From assembly GCF_000764225.1 (NCBI RefSeq), contig NZ_JQED01000003.1, positions 124,001 to 188,000 of the forward strand: DNA of 64,000 nt, read 5' to 3'. The notes beneath the pieces were generated by a model. It worked only from the letters and a program-made list of their open reading frames with translations. It ran no database searches and was not told the origin of the DNA. This DNA is from Colwellia psychrerythraea. GTDB lineage: Bacteria; Pseudomonadota; Gammaproteobacteria; Enterobacterales; Alteromonadaceae. Shown here in pieces: positions 54,959 through 64,000 of this stretch. The first letter of the stretch is position 1, and the number at the start of each line of letters is the position of its first letter. The position numbers and the translations under genes were made by a program.

Positions 54959-55924
54959 ATGGAAAATTTAACAAGAATAATACAGCAGTGTGCAACGATG
55001 ATGACAATGTCTACTTGTATACTACTAAGTGCACAATCAATGGCAGATACTGAAATCGCCAAGAGCTTATCCAGCGAAAATGTCACCAATGTTTCGATTA
55101 ATAATCACAGTGGTTTTATTAATGTAGTGGGGTGGAATAAAGATAAAATATCCGTTACTGGCACACTCGACGATGATGCAGAAAAACTCATTTTTGAACA
55201 GAAAGGTGCACAAGTGCTTATTAATGTTGAATATTCTAGCATGGATAATTGGAGTGCTGATGGTTCAAAAATTACTGTTTTTATGCCAAAAAATATACGT
55301 ATGAAGTCTTCGAGTGTTTCCAGCAATATTCATCTATCAAACTTGCACGGCGGGGTTGAAGTTATAACAGTTAGCGGTGATGTTTTGGCAAAAAACGTAA
55401 CGCAAAATGTTGAACTTAGTAGTATTAGTGGCAATATCAATAGCAATGAACTGACCGGGAAAGTGGCGTTATCAGCAGTAAGTGGTGATATAACGGATAA
55501 AAACTCTACAGGTCGTTTAGAAATTAAATCGGTCAGCGGTGACGTTGACATTCACAGTCAAGCGAAGGAAGTTTTTTTTAATAATGTCTCTGGCCAAAGT
55601 GAGCTTAATTTAGCTGAAATAGTAGAGCTAAGGATCAGAACGGTAAGTGGAGATTTACAAGCAAAGCTCAACTTAAATGAGAAAGCTTTACTTAAGGCTT
55701 CAACCGTTAGTGGCGATTTAGCATTTACTTTTCAAAAGGGAGTCGATGCTGATTTTAGTCTAAAATCGAGTGTTGGTGGCGATATAGACAATAATATTAC
55801 CCAGGTTGAAACAGAGCATGATGAATACGGGCCAGGCGCAGCATTAAATTTTCAAACGGCTAATGGCAGTGCTTTAGTAAGAGTGTCAACGGTTAGCGGT
55901 AATATCGAAGTAAGCAGTAAATAA
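54959..55924 (+). CDS. Exported DUF4097-type beta-repeat protein
   Basis: 321 residues with a signal peptide (about 1-30, ending QSMA). The body is a repetitive beta structure in which VSGD/ISGN-type turns recur every 20 or so residues (TVSGDVL, SISGNIN, AVSGDIT, SVSGDVD, TVSGDLQ, TVSGDLA, TVSGNIE). This is the DUF4097 pattern, thought to form a beta-solenoid. It is probably the third gene of the ECF operon, 82 bases after the anti-sigma gene, with a GAAAGAGG ribosome site. It may sit at the outer membrane as a sensor or as a regulated product; unknown. Confidence 0.85.
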   Translation: MENLTRIIQQCATMMTMSTCILLSAQSMADTEIAKSLSSENVTNVSINNHSGFINVVGWNKDKISVTGTLDDDAEKLIFEQKGAQVLINVEYSSMDNWSADGSKITVFMPKNIRMKSSSVSSNIHLSNLHGGVEVITVSGDVLAKNVTQNVELSSISGNINSNELTGKVALSAVSGDITDKNSTGRLEIKSVSGDVDIHSQAKEVFFNNVSGQSELNLAEIVELRIRTVSGDLQAKLNLNEKALLKASTVSGDLAFTFQKGVDADFSLKSSVGGDIDNNITQVETEHDEYGPGAALNFQTANGSALVRVSTVSGNIEVSSK

Positions 55925-56092
55925 ATTTTTTAACGCCTGGGCTTTTTTAAACGAAACTTTTATATTCCGATTGGGCAAATTCTGCTACATTAGCACTCCT
56001 TTTTAGATACTCGTATGTGTTGTTTTATTCTAATTAAAGTAATGGGAAGAACAAGTACGAGTATGGTGATGTAGCAAAGTAGGATAAAGGTA

Positions 56093-57511
56093 ATGGCCGA
56101 CAAAAAGCCACGTAAATTTGCCAAAGAACAGCAATTTATTAAAGACAAACAAATCGATGAATTAAAAGTACCACCGCACTCTCTAGAGGCTGAGCAATCG
56201 GTACTTGGTGGTTTGTTACTTGATAATGAAACTTGGGATCGCGTAGCAGAAAGAGCGGTTGCAGATGACTTTTATAGCCGTTCTCACCGCCTTATTTTTG
56301 AAACGATTGGGGCGCTCATTGAACTAGGTGAACCCGTTGATTTAATTACCTTATCAGAAGCGTTAGAAAACGATCAACAACTCGATGATGCAGGTGGTTT
56401 TGTTTACCTTGCCGAGATGATGAAAAATACCCCGAGTGCTGCAAATATCACTGCTTATGCTGATATTGTTCGTGAACGTGCAGTTACCAGGGAAATGATC
56501 AGTGTTGCGAATGAAATCGCTGAAGCAGGTTATGATACACAGGGTCGTACCAGTGCTGAGTTACTTGATTTTGCCGAAACTAAAGTTTTCGCTATTGCTG
56601 AAAAACGTGCTAACAAATCAGAAGGCCCTGAAAGCCTAAATACCGTATTAGAGAAGACAGTCGATCGTATCGAAAAGCTTTGTTCAGCGCCATCTGGCGG
56701 TGTAACGGGTGTACCAAGTGGTTATGCGGATTTAGATAAAATGACGGCAGGCCTACAAAAATCTGACTTGATTATTGTTGCTGCACGTCCTTCGATGGGG
56801 AAAACGACCTTTGCGATGAACTTGGCTGAGCATGCTGCTATGACTCAAGATCATCCCGCACTTATCTTCAGTTTAGAGATGCCTTCAGATCAAATTATGA
56901 TGAGAATGTTGGCTTCTTTAGGCCGAATTGATCAAACTAAAATTCGTACTGGTCAGTTAGAAGATGAAGACTGGGCTCGCTTATCTTCAACCATGGGATT
57001 ACTCATGGAAAAAGGCAAGATGTTTATTGATGATGCTGCCGGCTTAACACCAACGGAAGTTCGTTCAAGAGCGCGAAGAATACATAGAGATCATGGCGGT
57101 ATCAGCCTGATCATGATTGATTACTTACAGTTAATGCGTGCACCACAATTCTCTGATAACCGTACATTAGAAATAGCCGAAATATCGCGTTCACTAAAAG
57201 CGTTAGCGAAAGAACTGCAAGTTCCTGTAGTGGCACTTTCTCAGTTAAACCGTGGCTTGGAGCAACGTAGCGATAAACGTCCAATTAACTCCGATTTACG
57301 TGAATCAGGTTCGATAGAGCAGGATGCCGATTTAATCATGTTTATTTATCGTGATGAGGTTTATCACGATGATAGTGAGTTTAAAGGCATGGCAGAAATC
57401 ATTATTGGTAAGCAACGTAACGGGCCTATTGGTCGTGTGCCATTAACCTTCCAAGGGCAGTTCTCTCGTTTTGATAACTATGCTGGGCCGCATGTTCTAG
57501 AAGAAGACTAA
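56093..57511 (+). CDS. dnaB: Replicative DNA helicase DnaB
   Basis: 472 residues (E. coli 471). The N-terminal domain starts VPPHSLEAEQSVLGGLLLDN near 27. The RecA-like motor has Walker A ARPSMGKTTFAMNLAEHAA near 230, IFSLEMPSDQIMMRMLASLG, the Walker B region SLIMIDYLQLMR near 340, and SDLRESGSIEQDADLIMFIYRDE. No intein. A GGATAAAGG ribosome site precedes the ATG. It is not beside rplI here. Confidence 0.97.
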   Translation: MADKKPRKFAKEQQFIKDKQIDELKVPPHSLEAEQSVLGGLLLDNETWDRVAERAVADDFYSRSHRLIFETIGALIELGEPVDLITLSEALENDQQLDDAGGFVYLAEMMKNTPSAANITAYADIVRERAVTREMISVANEIAEAGYDTQGRTSAELLDFAETKVFAIAEKRANKSEGPESLNTVLEKTVDRIEKLCSAPSGGVTGVPSGYADLDKMTAGLQKSDLIIVAARPSMGKTTFAMNLAEHAAMTQDHPALIFSLEMPSDQIMMRMLASLGRIDQTKIRTGQLEDEDWARLSSTMGLLMEKGKMFIDDAAGLTPTEVRSRARRIHRDHGGISLIMIDYLQLMRAPQFSDNRTLEIAEISRSLKALAKELQVPVVALSQLNRGLEQRSDKRPINSDLRESGSIEQDADLIMFIYRDEVYHDDSEFKGMAEIIIGKQRNGPIGRVPLTFQGQFSRFDNYAGPHVLEED

Positions 57512-57584
57512 AATAATGGAAAAATAGACTTTTAATCATTATTTTAGTCGTAGTCGAGAATCTCGCCTGTTATCTCTTAGCGAT

Positions 57585-58004
57585 TTACTCACCATTGATA
57601 GTTGCGACAATCGTTCGGTTACTGGCATGATTTCTATGCTCACCTAAGTAGATCCCCTGCCAAATACCTATGTTTAATTGCCCATGACTGATAGGTAGAC
57701 TTAAGCTATTACCTAATAAGCTGGCTTTTATATGTGCAGGCATATCATCATCACCTTCGTAAGTATGTTGATAATAAGGCGCTCTTTCAGGCACAAAATG
57801 ATTAAAATGTGCTTCCATATCTGAGCGAACCGTTGGATCGGCATTTTCATTGAGGGTGATAGAAGCAGAGCTGTGTTTTATAAAAAGGTGAAGAATGCCA
57901 CAATTAACCTTATTCAGCTCTGACAGCTGCTTTAAAATTTCATCAGTAATTAAATGAAAGCCGCGCTTTCTTGCTTGCAATGTTATTTCAGTCTGGTTCC
58001 ACAT
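57585..58004 (-). CDS. yjbQ: YjbQ family (UPF0047) protein
   Basis: 139 residues from the ATG at 58004, which has GGAG seven bases upstream; the frame extends four codons further. [27 protein letters not shown] holds conserved His and acidic residues, then [28 protein letters not shown]. Members of this family show weak thiamine-phosphate synthase activity in E. coli; the physiological role is unclear. Convergent with dnaB. Confidence 0.93.
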   Translation of the reverse strand: MWNQTEITLQARKRGFHLITDEILKQLSELNKVNCGILHLFIKHSSASITLNENADPTVRSDMEAHFNHFVPERAPYYQHTYEGDDDMPAHIKASLLGNSLSLPISHGQLNIGIWQGIYLGEHRNHASNRTIVATINGE

Positions 58005-58374
58005 GGCTTTCTCCAATAATTATTTTTTATTACTCATTTACCTATAAATTTGCAAATTGCTCAAGAGTTACTGGTGATAGTATCTCTATCATCGCTATTA
58101 TTTACTATTTTATCATAGCGAGCAGCGTGCTTTTATGGGTTAATTCTGATTGCGTTTTAACTATACGGGCATAGTCAGAGACTAAGTTTGCGTTCGAAGA
58201 CATAGTCATTACTGCTAAATAATGATGAAAAGGATTTGAAGTGTAATTTTGGCCGTTAGCGTGTATCGCTAACTTTTTCCAAGTAAAGAAAAAGCACCGA
58301 AGTAATTAACTAGGGTGCTTTTTAGTTTTATATAGGAAAAATAAGTAGAGGAATAATTAAGTCTTACAAGTAAG
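58005..58374. other. Intergenic region upstream of yjbQ
   Basis: 370 bases with no supported gene between yjbQ and the VOC gene, both minus strand. It holds the terminator of the VOC gene (58288-58326) and AT-rich sequence with the likely yjbQ promoter, not clearly defined. Confidence 0.4.
58288..58326 (-). terminator. Terminator after the VOC-family gene
   Basis: AAAAAGCACC and GGTGCTTTTT form a perfect stem around a 15-base loop, about 50 bases past the VOC stop; a T-run follows on both strands. Confidence 0.8.
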
Positions 58375-58905
58375 TTAATCTTGCTCGTGTAACCAAGCAG
58401 CATGGCGCGGTGCACGCTTAGTTACAGACCATTCTTCAATCATTTCATGCGCAACCTTATTAAGTTCTTTATATTGCTCTTCAGTACCCGTATCGGCAGC
58501 AAGCTCTAAACGGTGGCCATTTGGGTCAAAGAAATAGATGGATTTAAATACGCCATGATTTACTGGACCTAATATTTCTATACCCTTACTTTCAAGCTCT
58601 TCTTTAGCTGATACTAAAGCATCATAACTCGCCACCCGAAGAGCAATGTGTTGCACCCAATCAGGAGTATTTTGATCTCTGTCCATAGTTGGTGAGTTAG
58701 GTAACTCAAAAAATGCTAATACATTTTCATTACCTGCATCGAGGAAAATATGCATATATGGATCTGGCGCTTTTGTTGATGGCACTTCATTTTCAGCAAT
58801 GGCGAGCACTAAATCCATGTTGAGCTTGTCTTTATACCAGTTGGTTGTTTCCTTCGCGTCTTTACATCGATAAGCAACGTGATGAATTTTTTCTATATTA
58901 ATCAT
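58375..58905 (-). CDS. VOC-family (glyoxalase/dioxygenase-like) protein
   Basis: 176 residues in two beta-alpha-beta-beta-beta units. IHHVAYRCKDAKETTNWYKDKL near 7 has the first metal His, VQHIALRVASYDALVSAKEEL near 85 a second His, and KSIYFFDPNGHRLELAAD near 123 the third ligand (Glu of LEL). A mononuclear metal site is therefore plausible. Known functions in this fold range from glyoxalase I to ring-cleaving dioxygenases. The C-terminal extension (VAHEMIEEWSVTKRAPRHAAWLH) is not a standard feature. Substrate unknown. Confidence 0.88.
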   Translation of the reverse strand: MINIEKIHHVAYRCKDAKETTNWYKDKLNMDLVLAIAENEVPSTKAPDPYMHIFLDAGNENVLAFFELPNSPTMDRDQNTPDWVQHIALRVASYDALVSAKEELESKGIEILGPVNHGVFKSIYFFDPNGHRLELAADTGTEEQYKELNKVAHEMIEEWSVTKRAPRHAAWLHEQD

Positions 58906-59091
58906 GAGCAGGACTTTTTATTAAAATAGGTTATGAGCTAATTTTAATCACAAAGCGGACTCTTAGGCCAATTTTATCTCTATTTAGCAAAATACTAGCC
59001 GTCAGGGGGAGTTGACGGCTGTACAAAATTACTTACAGAAACCTGCTTAAATATTGTGCAAATATTCGAATCAATGCTGACTCAGTTAACA

Positions 59092-59952
59092 CTATGCTAA
59101 AATAACCGTTTTATCACCATTCACACAAACACGCTGCTCAGCATGAATTCTTACTGCATGGCTTAATGCAGTTGCTTCTAAATCATGACCCATATGAACC
59201 ATTTGTTCTATGGTAAAAGTATGATTAATAGGCTTAACTTCCTGAGCAATAATTGGCCCTTCATCAAGGTTTGCAGTTACATAATGAGCTGTTGCCCCAA
59301 TCACTTTAACGCCACGTGCATGGGCTTGGTGATAAGGGCGAGCGCCTTTAAAGCTAGGTAAAAAAGAGTGATGGATATTAATAGCTTTGCCTTGTAATTG
59401 TTGACACAAATCATCTGAAAGGATTTGCATATAACGGGCTAACACTAATAAGTCGATGTTGAGCTCTTTCATTAAGCCAGTAATCTGTGCTTCTTGTTCG
59501 TGCTTGGTCTCAGCTGTGATAGGTAAATGATAAAATGGCACATTATGCCATTCACTGAGCTCTTGGCAATCTTGATGATTAGAAATAACACCAACTATAT
59601 TGATAGGTAAGGCACCGGCACGCCACTTCGTTAATAATGAAACTAAACAGTGATCGTCTTTTGACACCGCAATAAGTACGTTGGGCACATCTGCACGTTT
59701 ACGTAATTGATATTGCATAGCAAGTGGCTTGGCTAACTCATCTAATGCTTTGACAAACTCACTACTGGAAACTGTTAAATTACGATCGTCAAAGGCAATG
59801 CGTGAAAAGAAAGTTTCACTGTAAGGGTCACTATATTGAGAGGTTTCGGTAATAAATGCACCGTGAGAATAAAGGCTTTGTGATACTTGGGCCAGTACAC
59901 CACTATTGTCTGGGCATTGCCAAGTTAAAATATAATGTGTTGCTAAAGACAT
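59092..59952 (-). CDS. purU: Formyltetrahydrofolate deformylase
   Basis: Releases formate from 10-formyltetrahydrofolate to balance one-carbon pools and supply PurT. 286 residues: an N-terminal ACT domain (TWQCPDNSGVLAQVSQSLYSH) and a formyltransferase-like domain with VGVISNHQD, LVLARYMQIL, INIHHSFLPSFKGARPY with catalytic Asn and His, and ATAHYVTANLDEGPII with the catalytic Asp. Length as in E. coli (280). Single gene. Confidence 0.95.
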   Translation of the reverse strand: MSLATHYILTWQCPDNSGVLAQVSQSLYSHGAFITETSQYSDPYSETFFSRIAFDDRNLTVSSSEFVKALDELAKPLAMQYQLRKRADVPNVLIAVSKDDHCLVSLLTKWRAGALPINIVGVISNHQDCQELSEWHNVPFYHLPITAETKHEQEAQITGLMKELNIDLLVLARYMQILSDDLCQQLQGKAINIHHSFLPSFKGARPYHQAHARGVKVIGATAHYVTANLDEGPIIAQEVKPINHTFTIEQMVHMGHDLEATALSHAVRIHAEQRVCVNGDKTVILA

Positions 59953-60271
59953 AAGTTATTTATTTTTAATGGATATTGAAGACATCATTAGATATTTTGC
60001 TAAATATTGCTAGTGATTTGATAGCATGTCTGACTATATATCATAGAATAAATAGTTAGCTGAGAAAATTTTTTAGTCTAAGCAATCGTTTGTTGAGCCT
60101 GTGGGCTGAAATGTATTTAATTTATCGCAGAATAAATTGACATCAAGCAGCGCAATAAATAAGTTTACTCTAGTGTAATCACCTAGCCACAGCTCTTTCT
60201 CCGTTCTATTTTATTTGAGGTACAAATGATTGCTGTAAAGTCATATAGAAAGCAAAACGACTCTGTTTCGA
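59953..60271. other. Intergenic region upstream of purU
   Basis: 319 bases between VF530 and purU, both minus strand. I see no gene, no strong hairpin and no clear promoter. It is AT-rich and probably carries the purU promoter. Confidence 0.4.
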
Positions 60272-60499
60272 TTAGTTTTGCATTTTATTTTTATTCTTAA
60301 TATAAAGTTGCTCAACTTTCTCTCTAGCCCAAGGTGTTTTTCGTAAAAATTTCAAACTCGACTGAATACTCGGGTTATCAGTAAAACACTTAATTTTAAT
60401 ATGTTGACCTAACGTCTCGAAACCAAAGTGGGCTTCTAAATCGGTGACTATAGTTTTTAACGTTATACCATGAAGCGGGTTGTAAGGCTGGTTATCCAT
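60272..60499 (-). CDS. VF530-family small DNA-binding protein (DUF2132)
   Basis: 75 residues. NPLHGITLKTIVTDLEAHFGFE near 7, then LGQHIKIKCFTDNPSIQSSLKFLRKTPWAREKVE covers the whole VF530 fold, a compact three-helix domain solved from Vibrio fischeri. Basic surface residues suggest nucleic-acid binding; function unknown. Same strand as the Prx-Grx gene upstream, but two hairpins separate them. Confidence 0.9.
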   Translation of the reverse strand: MDNQPYNPLHGITLKTIVTDLEAHFGFETLGQHIKIKCFTDNPSIQSSLKFLRKTPWAREKVEQLYIKNKNKMQN

Positions 60500-60517
60500 T
60501 ATTTATTCCAATAAGTC

Positions 60518-60553
60518 ACGCTACGACTAGTTACTCAGAATTAGTCGTAGCGT
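60518..60553. promoter_or_regulatory. Perfect hairpin in the VF530 leader
   Basis: ACGCTACGACTA (60518-60529) pairs with TAGTCGTAGCGT (60542-60553) around a 12-base loop, ending 18 bases before the VF530 start on the minus strand. With no T-run it is more likely a leader structure or operator than a terminator. Confidence 0.55.
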
Positions 60554-60561
60554 ATAAACAC

Positions 60562-60598
60562 AAAACACAATAACGATAGTATATCATTATTGTGTTTT
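60562..60598. terminator. Terminator after the Prx-Grx gene
   Basis: AAAACACAATAA and TTATTGTGTTTT form a 12-base stem with a 13-base loop, 45 bases after the Prx-Grx stop. T residues follow on both strands. Confidence 0.65.
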
Positions 60599-60642
60599 TA
60601 TTGGGGAAGCTTAGTATTTAACAGCTAGTAAGTAAAAATCGA

Positions 60643-61371
60643 CTAGCTAAAATATTTTGTTAATTCATCATTACCACCAATATGCTTACCATCGATAAAT
60701 ACCTGTGGTGTAGTATCGGCATGTGAAATCGCTCGCATTGCCGTAATAGTTGTATTCTCGCCGAGTACTAATTCTTCATACTGTAAACCTTGCTCAGCTA
60801 ACAGGGCTTTAGCTTTGGTACAATGTGAACAACCGTGTTTGGTAAAAATAGCTACTTCAGTGCTTTGAATTGCTTCAGGGTTAATAAAGTTAAGCATAGT
60901 ATCTGCATCTGATACTTCAAAAGGGTCACCTGGTAAGTCTGGCTCAATAAACATTTTTTCAATTACGCCATTTTTAACTAACATCGCATAACGCCAGCTG
61001 CGTTTACCAAAGCCAATCTCTGCTTTATTAACTAATAAACCCATGCCTTGGGTAAATTCACCATTACCATCGGGAATGAAGCTAATGTTCTCAGCATCTT
61101 GATCTTTTGCCCAAGCATTCATTACAAAGGTATCGTTTACAGAGATACACACAATTTCATCAACACCATTGGCTGTAAATTTAGCTGCTAACTCATTGTA
61201 TCGTGGTAGGTGAGATGATGAACATGTTGGTGTAAATGCCCCCGGTAATGAAAAAACTACGACAGTTTTATTGGCAAAAATTTCCTCAGAATTGCGTGAA
61301 ATCCATGTGTCACCAGCTATGATTGGGAAAGTAACTGAAGGAACTTTTTGACCGGTAATATCAGTAAACAT
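60643..61371 (-). CDS. Peroxiredoxin-glutaredoxin fusion (hybrid Prx5/Grx)
   Basis: 242 residues. The N-terminal Prx5-like peroxidase domain (about 1-160) has the peroxidatic Cys in FSLPGAFTPTCSSSHLPRY near residue 50. The C-terminal glutaredoxin domain (about 172-242) has a CSHC active site in TKHGCSHCTKAKALL, TPQVFIDGKHIGG and the cis-Pro. The glutaredoxin recycles the peroxidase with glutathione, as in Haemophilus and Vibrio enzymes. AAAGGA precedes the ATG. An OxyR gene often lies next to such fusions but is not seen here. Confidence 0.95.
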   Translation of the reverse strand: MFTDITGQKVPSVTFPIIAGDTWISRNSEEIFANKTVVVFSLPGAFTPTCSSSHLPRYNELAAKFTANGVDEIVCISVNDTFVMNAWAKDQDAENISFIPDGNGEFTQGMGLLVNKAEIGFGKRSWRYAMLVKNGVIEKMFIEPDLPGDPFEVSDADTMLNFINPEAIQSTEVAIFTKHGCSHCTKAKALLAEQGLQYEELVLGENTTITAMRAISHADTTPQVFIDGKHIGGNDELTKYFS

Positions 61372-61664
61372 ATTGAAATCCTTTAGGTTTAGTTGTCATT
61401 TTTACCAAGCCGTTGCTTGGTTCAATTCATTAAGATGCAGCTATTATGATAGCTCAACTATTTTAAGTAAAATCTATTAAATCTATTGATACAATAGGAA
61501 ATACCTATTAAATAGTGTATTAGCAAACATATCAAAATTTATTACCTATAACGAGTAAAAGAAAAGAATTCCATCTGTTCTTGCCCAGAGTAACTAACGC
61601 GTGATAAATTAGGGTTGATAAGTTGTATATACAATTTGGGTGATGGCCAATTATAGGGGATAGT

Positions 61665-62453
61665 ATGAATACAAGTTATGACTTAAGCACGGGTAATATT
61701 GCTATGTTGATTAGCATGCCACATAACGGGCAATTAATTCCCGACAACATAGCCAGTAAAATGACAAGCATTGGGCATAAGGTTCCAGACACTGATTGGT
61801 ATATGGACAAGCTCTATGATTTTGCTCAAGACCTAGGCATTTCAATTATTAAACCTAAATACAGCCGCTATGTGATCGATTTAAATAGAAATATTGATGG
61901 CGTAAATTTGTACCCAGGAGCAAATAGCACAGAGCTTTGCCCGACAACGGCCTTTGATCTATCACCTTTATATATTAAGGGTAAAGAACCTGATGAGGCT
62001 GAAATTAAACGAAGAATTGAATGTTATTGGCAACCATATCACCAAGCATTGCAAAATACGTTAGGTGATATGAAAGCAAAGTATGGCAAAGTAGTTTTGC
62101 TTGATGCTCACTCAATTTTGTCTCATGTCCCTCGATTTTTTGAAGGTCAACTACCGGACTTTAACTTTGGTAATGCCGATGGGGCAAGCTGTAGCTCGGA
62201 GTTGATTGATAAAGTTGAGCAACTTGACCTATCTCCCTATTCAACTGTAGTAAATGGTCGTTTTAAAGGTGGGTATATTACCCGTGGTTATGGTTGTCCA
62301 GAAAATAATATTCATGCCATTCAATTAGAGCTATCGCAGCGTACCTATATGGATGAATCAAACGAACAATATAATGAATTAAAGGCAGAGCAAGTGAAAG
62401 CGAAATTACTTGCATTTGTGCAGAGTTTAGCAGACTTCAGTCAGGATAAGTAA
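61665..62453 (+). CDS. hutG: N-formylglutamate deformylase
   Basis: Cleaves N-formylglutamate to glutamate and formate, the last step of the HutF route of histidine degradation. 262 residues: ISMPHNGQLIPDNI near 17 (His), TDWYMDKLYDFA (Asp), YSRYVIDLNRN, LLDAHSILSHVPRFFEG near 145, NGRFKGGYITRGYG and AIQLELSQRTYMDE near 226. AGGGG precedes the ATG. Followed 88 bases later by hutF. Confidence 0.93.
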   Translation: MNTSYDLSTGNIAMLISMPHNGQLIPDNIASKMTSIGHKVPDTDWYMDKLYDFAQDLGISIIKPKYSRYVIDLNRNIDGVNLYPGANSTELCPTTAFDLSPLYIKGKEPDEAEIKRRIECYWQPYHQALQNTLGDMKAKYGKVVLLDAHSILSHVPRFFEGQLPDFNFGNADGASCSSELIDKVEQLDLSPYSTVVNGRFKGGYITRGYGCPENNIHAIQLELSQRTYMDESNEQYNELKAEQVKAKLLAFVQSLADFSQDK

Positions 62454-62541
62454 TTGATATAGCGAGATCGAATGTCTTTTTAGGTAAATTACTCAGCTAG
62501 ATAAAAATAGCAAATTAAGTAGCATAAATTAGTAGAAAAAT

Positions 62542-63936
62542 ATGAAATTATACGCAGAAAATATTTTATTAAACGATGGTTGGGCAAGTAAACAAACTAT
62601 CACCATAGAGCAGGGACTTATTACGGCAATAGATGCTGGCATGATTGAAGGGGCAGAAGTCGCCAAAGGTGCAGTGATCCCTGGTATGGTCAATTGTCAC
62701 TCTCATGCTTTTCAGCGTGCTTTTGCTGGTTTCAGTGAGCAAGGAAGTGAAGGACAAGACAGCTTTTGGACGTGGCGAAAAATAATGTATCAGTTCTTGG
62801 CTCAGTTAACCGATGCTGATGCTAAAAATATTGCAAAGCAGTTATACATTGAAATGCTAAAAATGGGCTATACCCGGGTTGCAGAGTTTCATTATTTACA
62901 TCATGATCTTGACGGTAGTGCTTATGAGTCAAGTGTGAAAGCAGAAAAATCCGCCAGTTTAGCAACCATGGCACAAGCAATCTTCGAGGCAGCAAAAGAG
63001 TCAGGTATCGGGCTAACCCTCTTACCGGTGCTTTATCAACACAGTGGTTTTGGTGAGAAAGCACCAACTGAAGGACAAAGAAGATTTATTAATTCAACTA
63101 AACAGTTTAATCAATTAGTTAGTGATTGTTTTGCCTTAAGTGAACAATATACGAATACGAATGTGGGGATTGCGCCGCACTCCTTACGAGCCGTAGATAA
63201 AGCATCATTGCTTAGCGCAGTAGAACATGTACGTAACATAGATAACCAAGCGCCTATTCATATTCATATTAGCGAACAACAAAAAGAAGTTGATGACTGT
63301 TTAGCTCATGCTGGCAAAAGACCTGTGCAATGGCTACTTGATAATGTAGAGCTCGATAAGTATTGGTGTTTAATTCATGCAACGCATATTGATGAGGCCG
63401 AACGAAAAGGTATTATCACTAAAGAGGCCATTGCTGGAATTTGCCCGACAACTGAAGCTAACTTAGGTGATGGTATCTTTCCAACGACAGAGTTTTTAGC
63501 AGAAAAAGGGACTATTGCCATCGGCTCTGATAGCCACATTTCAGTAAACCCGATTGAAGAGTTACGTTGGCTTGAATACGCACAGCGCCTAATTAAACAA
63601 CAACGCGCTATTTTAGCTTCAGAAGAAGAAGCCTCTGTTGGACAGAACTTGTGGCAACGAGCGGCGGTAGGGGGAGCGCAGAGTACTAATAGTAATACAG
63701 GGTGCTTAGCCATTGGCAAACAGGCCGATTTATTAGTGCTGGACATGGATAGCACCAAGTTATTTGCTAATGCTAATCAACACTTACTTGATAGTATGAT
63801 TTTTGCTAGTCAGCAAAACCCGGTATCAGATGTGATGGTGAATGGCGTTTGGCAGATAAAAGCCCAACAGCATGCTGAGCAGGAGCAAGCGAGTGATAAT
63901 TTTGCTAACTTACTCATTAGGTTATCTGCTAGTTAA
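62542..63936 (+). CDS. hutF: Formimidoylglutamate deiminase
   Basis: Converts N-formimidoyl-glutamate to N-formylglutamate and ammonia. 464 residues of the amidohydrolase superfamily: the metal motif NCHSHAFQRAF near 52, FHYLHHD, IHIHISEQQKEVDDC near 235, CLIHATHIDEAE near 278, and the Asp of AIGSDSHISVNPIEELR near 330. Those are the usual HutF positions. Together with hutG this is the two-step branch that replaces HutE/HutG-type formiminoglutamase. Other hut genes are not in the window. Confidence 0.94.
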   Translation: MKLYAENILLNDGWASKQTITIEQGLITAIDAGMIEGAEVAKGAVIPGMVNCHSHAFQRAFAGFSEQGSEGQDSFWTWRKIMYQFLAQLTDADAKNIAKQLYIEMLKMGYTRVAEFHYLHHDLDGSAYESSVKAEKSASLATMAQAIFEAAKESGIGLTLLPVLYQHSGFGEKAPTEGQRRFINSTKQFNQLVSDCFALSEQYTNTNVGIAPHSLRAVDKASLLSAVEHVRNIDNQAPIHIHISEQQKEVDDCLAHAGKRPVQWLLDNVELDKYWCLIHATHIDEAERKGIITKEAIAGICPTTEANLGDGIFPTTEFLAEKGTIAIGSDSHISVNPIEELRWLEYAQRLIKQQRAILASEEEASVGQNLWQRAAVGGAQSTNSNTGCLAIGKQADLLVLDMDSTKLFANANQHLLDSMIFASQQNPVSDVMVNGVWQIKAQQHAEQEQASDNFANLLIRLSAS

Positions 63937-63961
63937 TATAATTTTTCTGTATCGGACTGGG

Positions 63962-63996
63962 CAATATGCTTTAAATCTAAGCTTTAAAGCATATTG
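63962..63996 (+). terminator. Long hairpin after hutF
   Basis: CAATATGCTTTAAA pairs perfectly with TTTAAAGCATATTG (14 bases, 7-base loop), 26 bases after the hutF stop. The window ends before any T-run can be judged, but position and stem fit a terminator. Confidence 0.6.
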
Positions 63997-64000
63997 GTGT

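Overview
The window reads as chromosomal DNA of a marine gammaproteobacterium of the order Alteromonadales, most likely Colwelliaceae (Colwellia or a close relative). This is inferred from the AT-rich composition, the gene content (HDOD, GGDEF/EAL, DUF3581, DUF2797) and core gene blocks such as gpmI-envC-yibQ, yibN-grxC-secB-gpsA, orn/rsgA-psd and ftsN-hslV-hslU. I see no rRNA, tRNA, CRISPR array, prophage or complete insertion sequence.

Layout. 0-5.3 kb: tail of an EAL phosphodiesterase, then proline catabolism (putA without its usual DNA-binding domain, followed by an Lrp-type regulator). 5.3-14 kb: two HDOD paralogues, an NSS sodium symporter, a methyltransferase, an exported ATP-dependent DNA ligase, and small housekeeping genes (GIY-YIG, ArfB, DUF2797). 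14-19.5 kb: a four-gene minus-strand operon (AMP ligase, PLP decarboxylase, LuxI-like acyltransferase, VAO-type flavin oxidase). It resembles the accessory genes of exosortase systems but has no exosortase beside it and is the best candidate for an undescribed pathway. 19.9-37.2 kb: a serine protease, cell-division, redox and lipid genes, a BlaI/BlaR1-like pair with a TonB-like tail, psd-rsgA and orn, and a DUF885 protein.

37.2-47 kb is a signalling region. A class I cyclic-di-GMP (GEMM) riboswitch lies on the minus strand with no minus-strand gene after it, and a mirrored, diverged core faces it on the plus strand. Then come a TPR protein with a degenerate GGDEF domain, a coupled small membrane protein, a doubly degenerate GGDEF-EAL protein, rraA, a probably active EAL protein and a chemoreceptor. 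A 263-bp element with terminal inverted repeats sits inside this region.

47-64 kb: hslUV-ftsN, priA, rpmE, an ECF sigma/anti-sigma/DUF4097 operon, dnaB, yjbQ, a VOC protein, purU, VF530, a peroxiredoxin-glutaredoxin fusion, and the hutG-hutF branch of histidine catabolism.

Two gene starts (envC and the ECF sigma gene) have their best N-terminal signals one base out of frame. These are either single-base indels or unusual starts.
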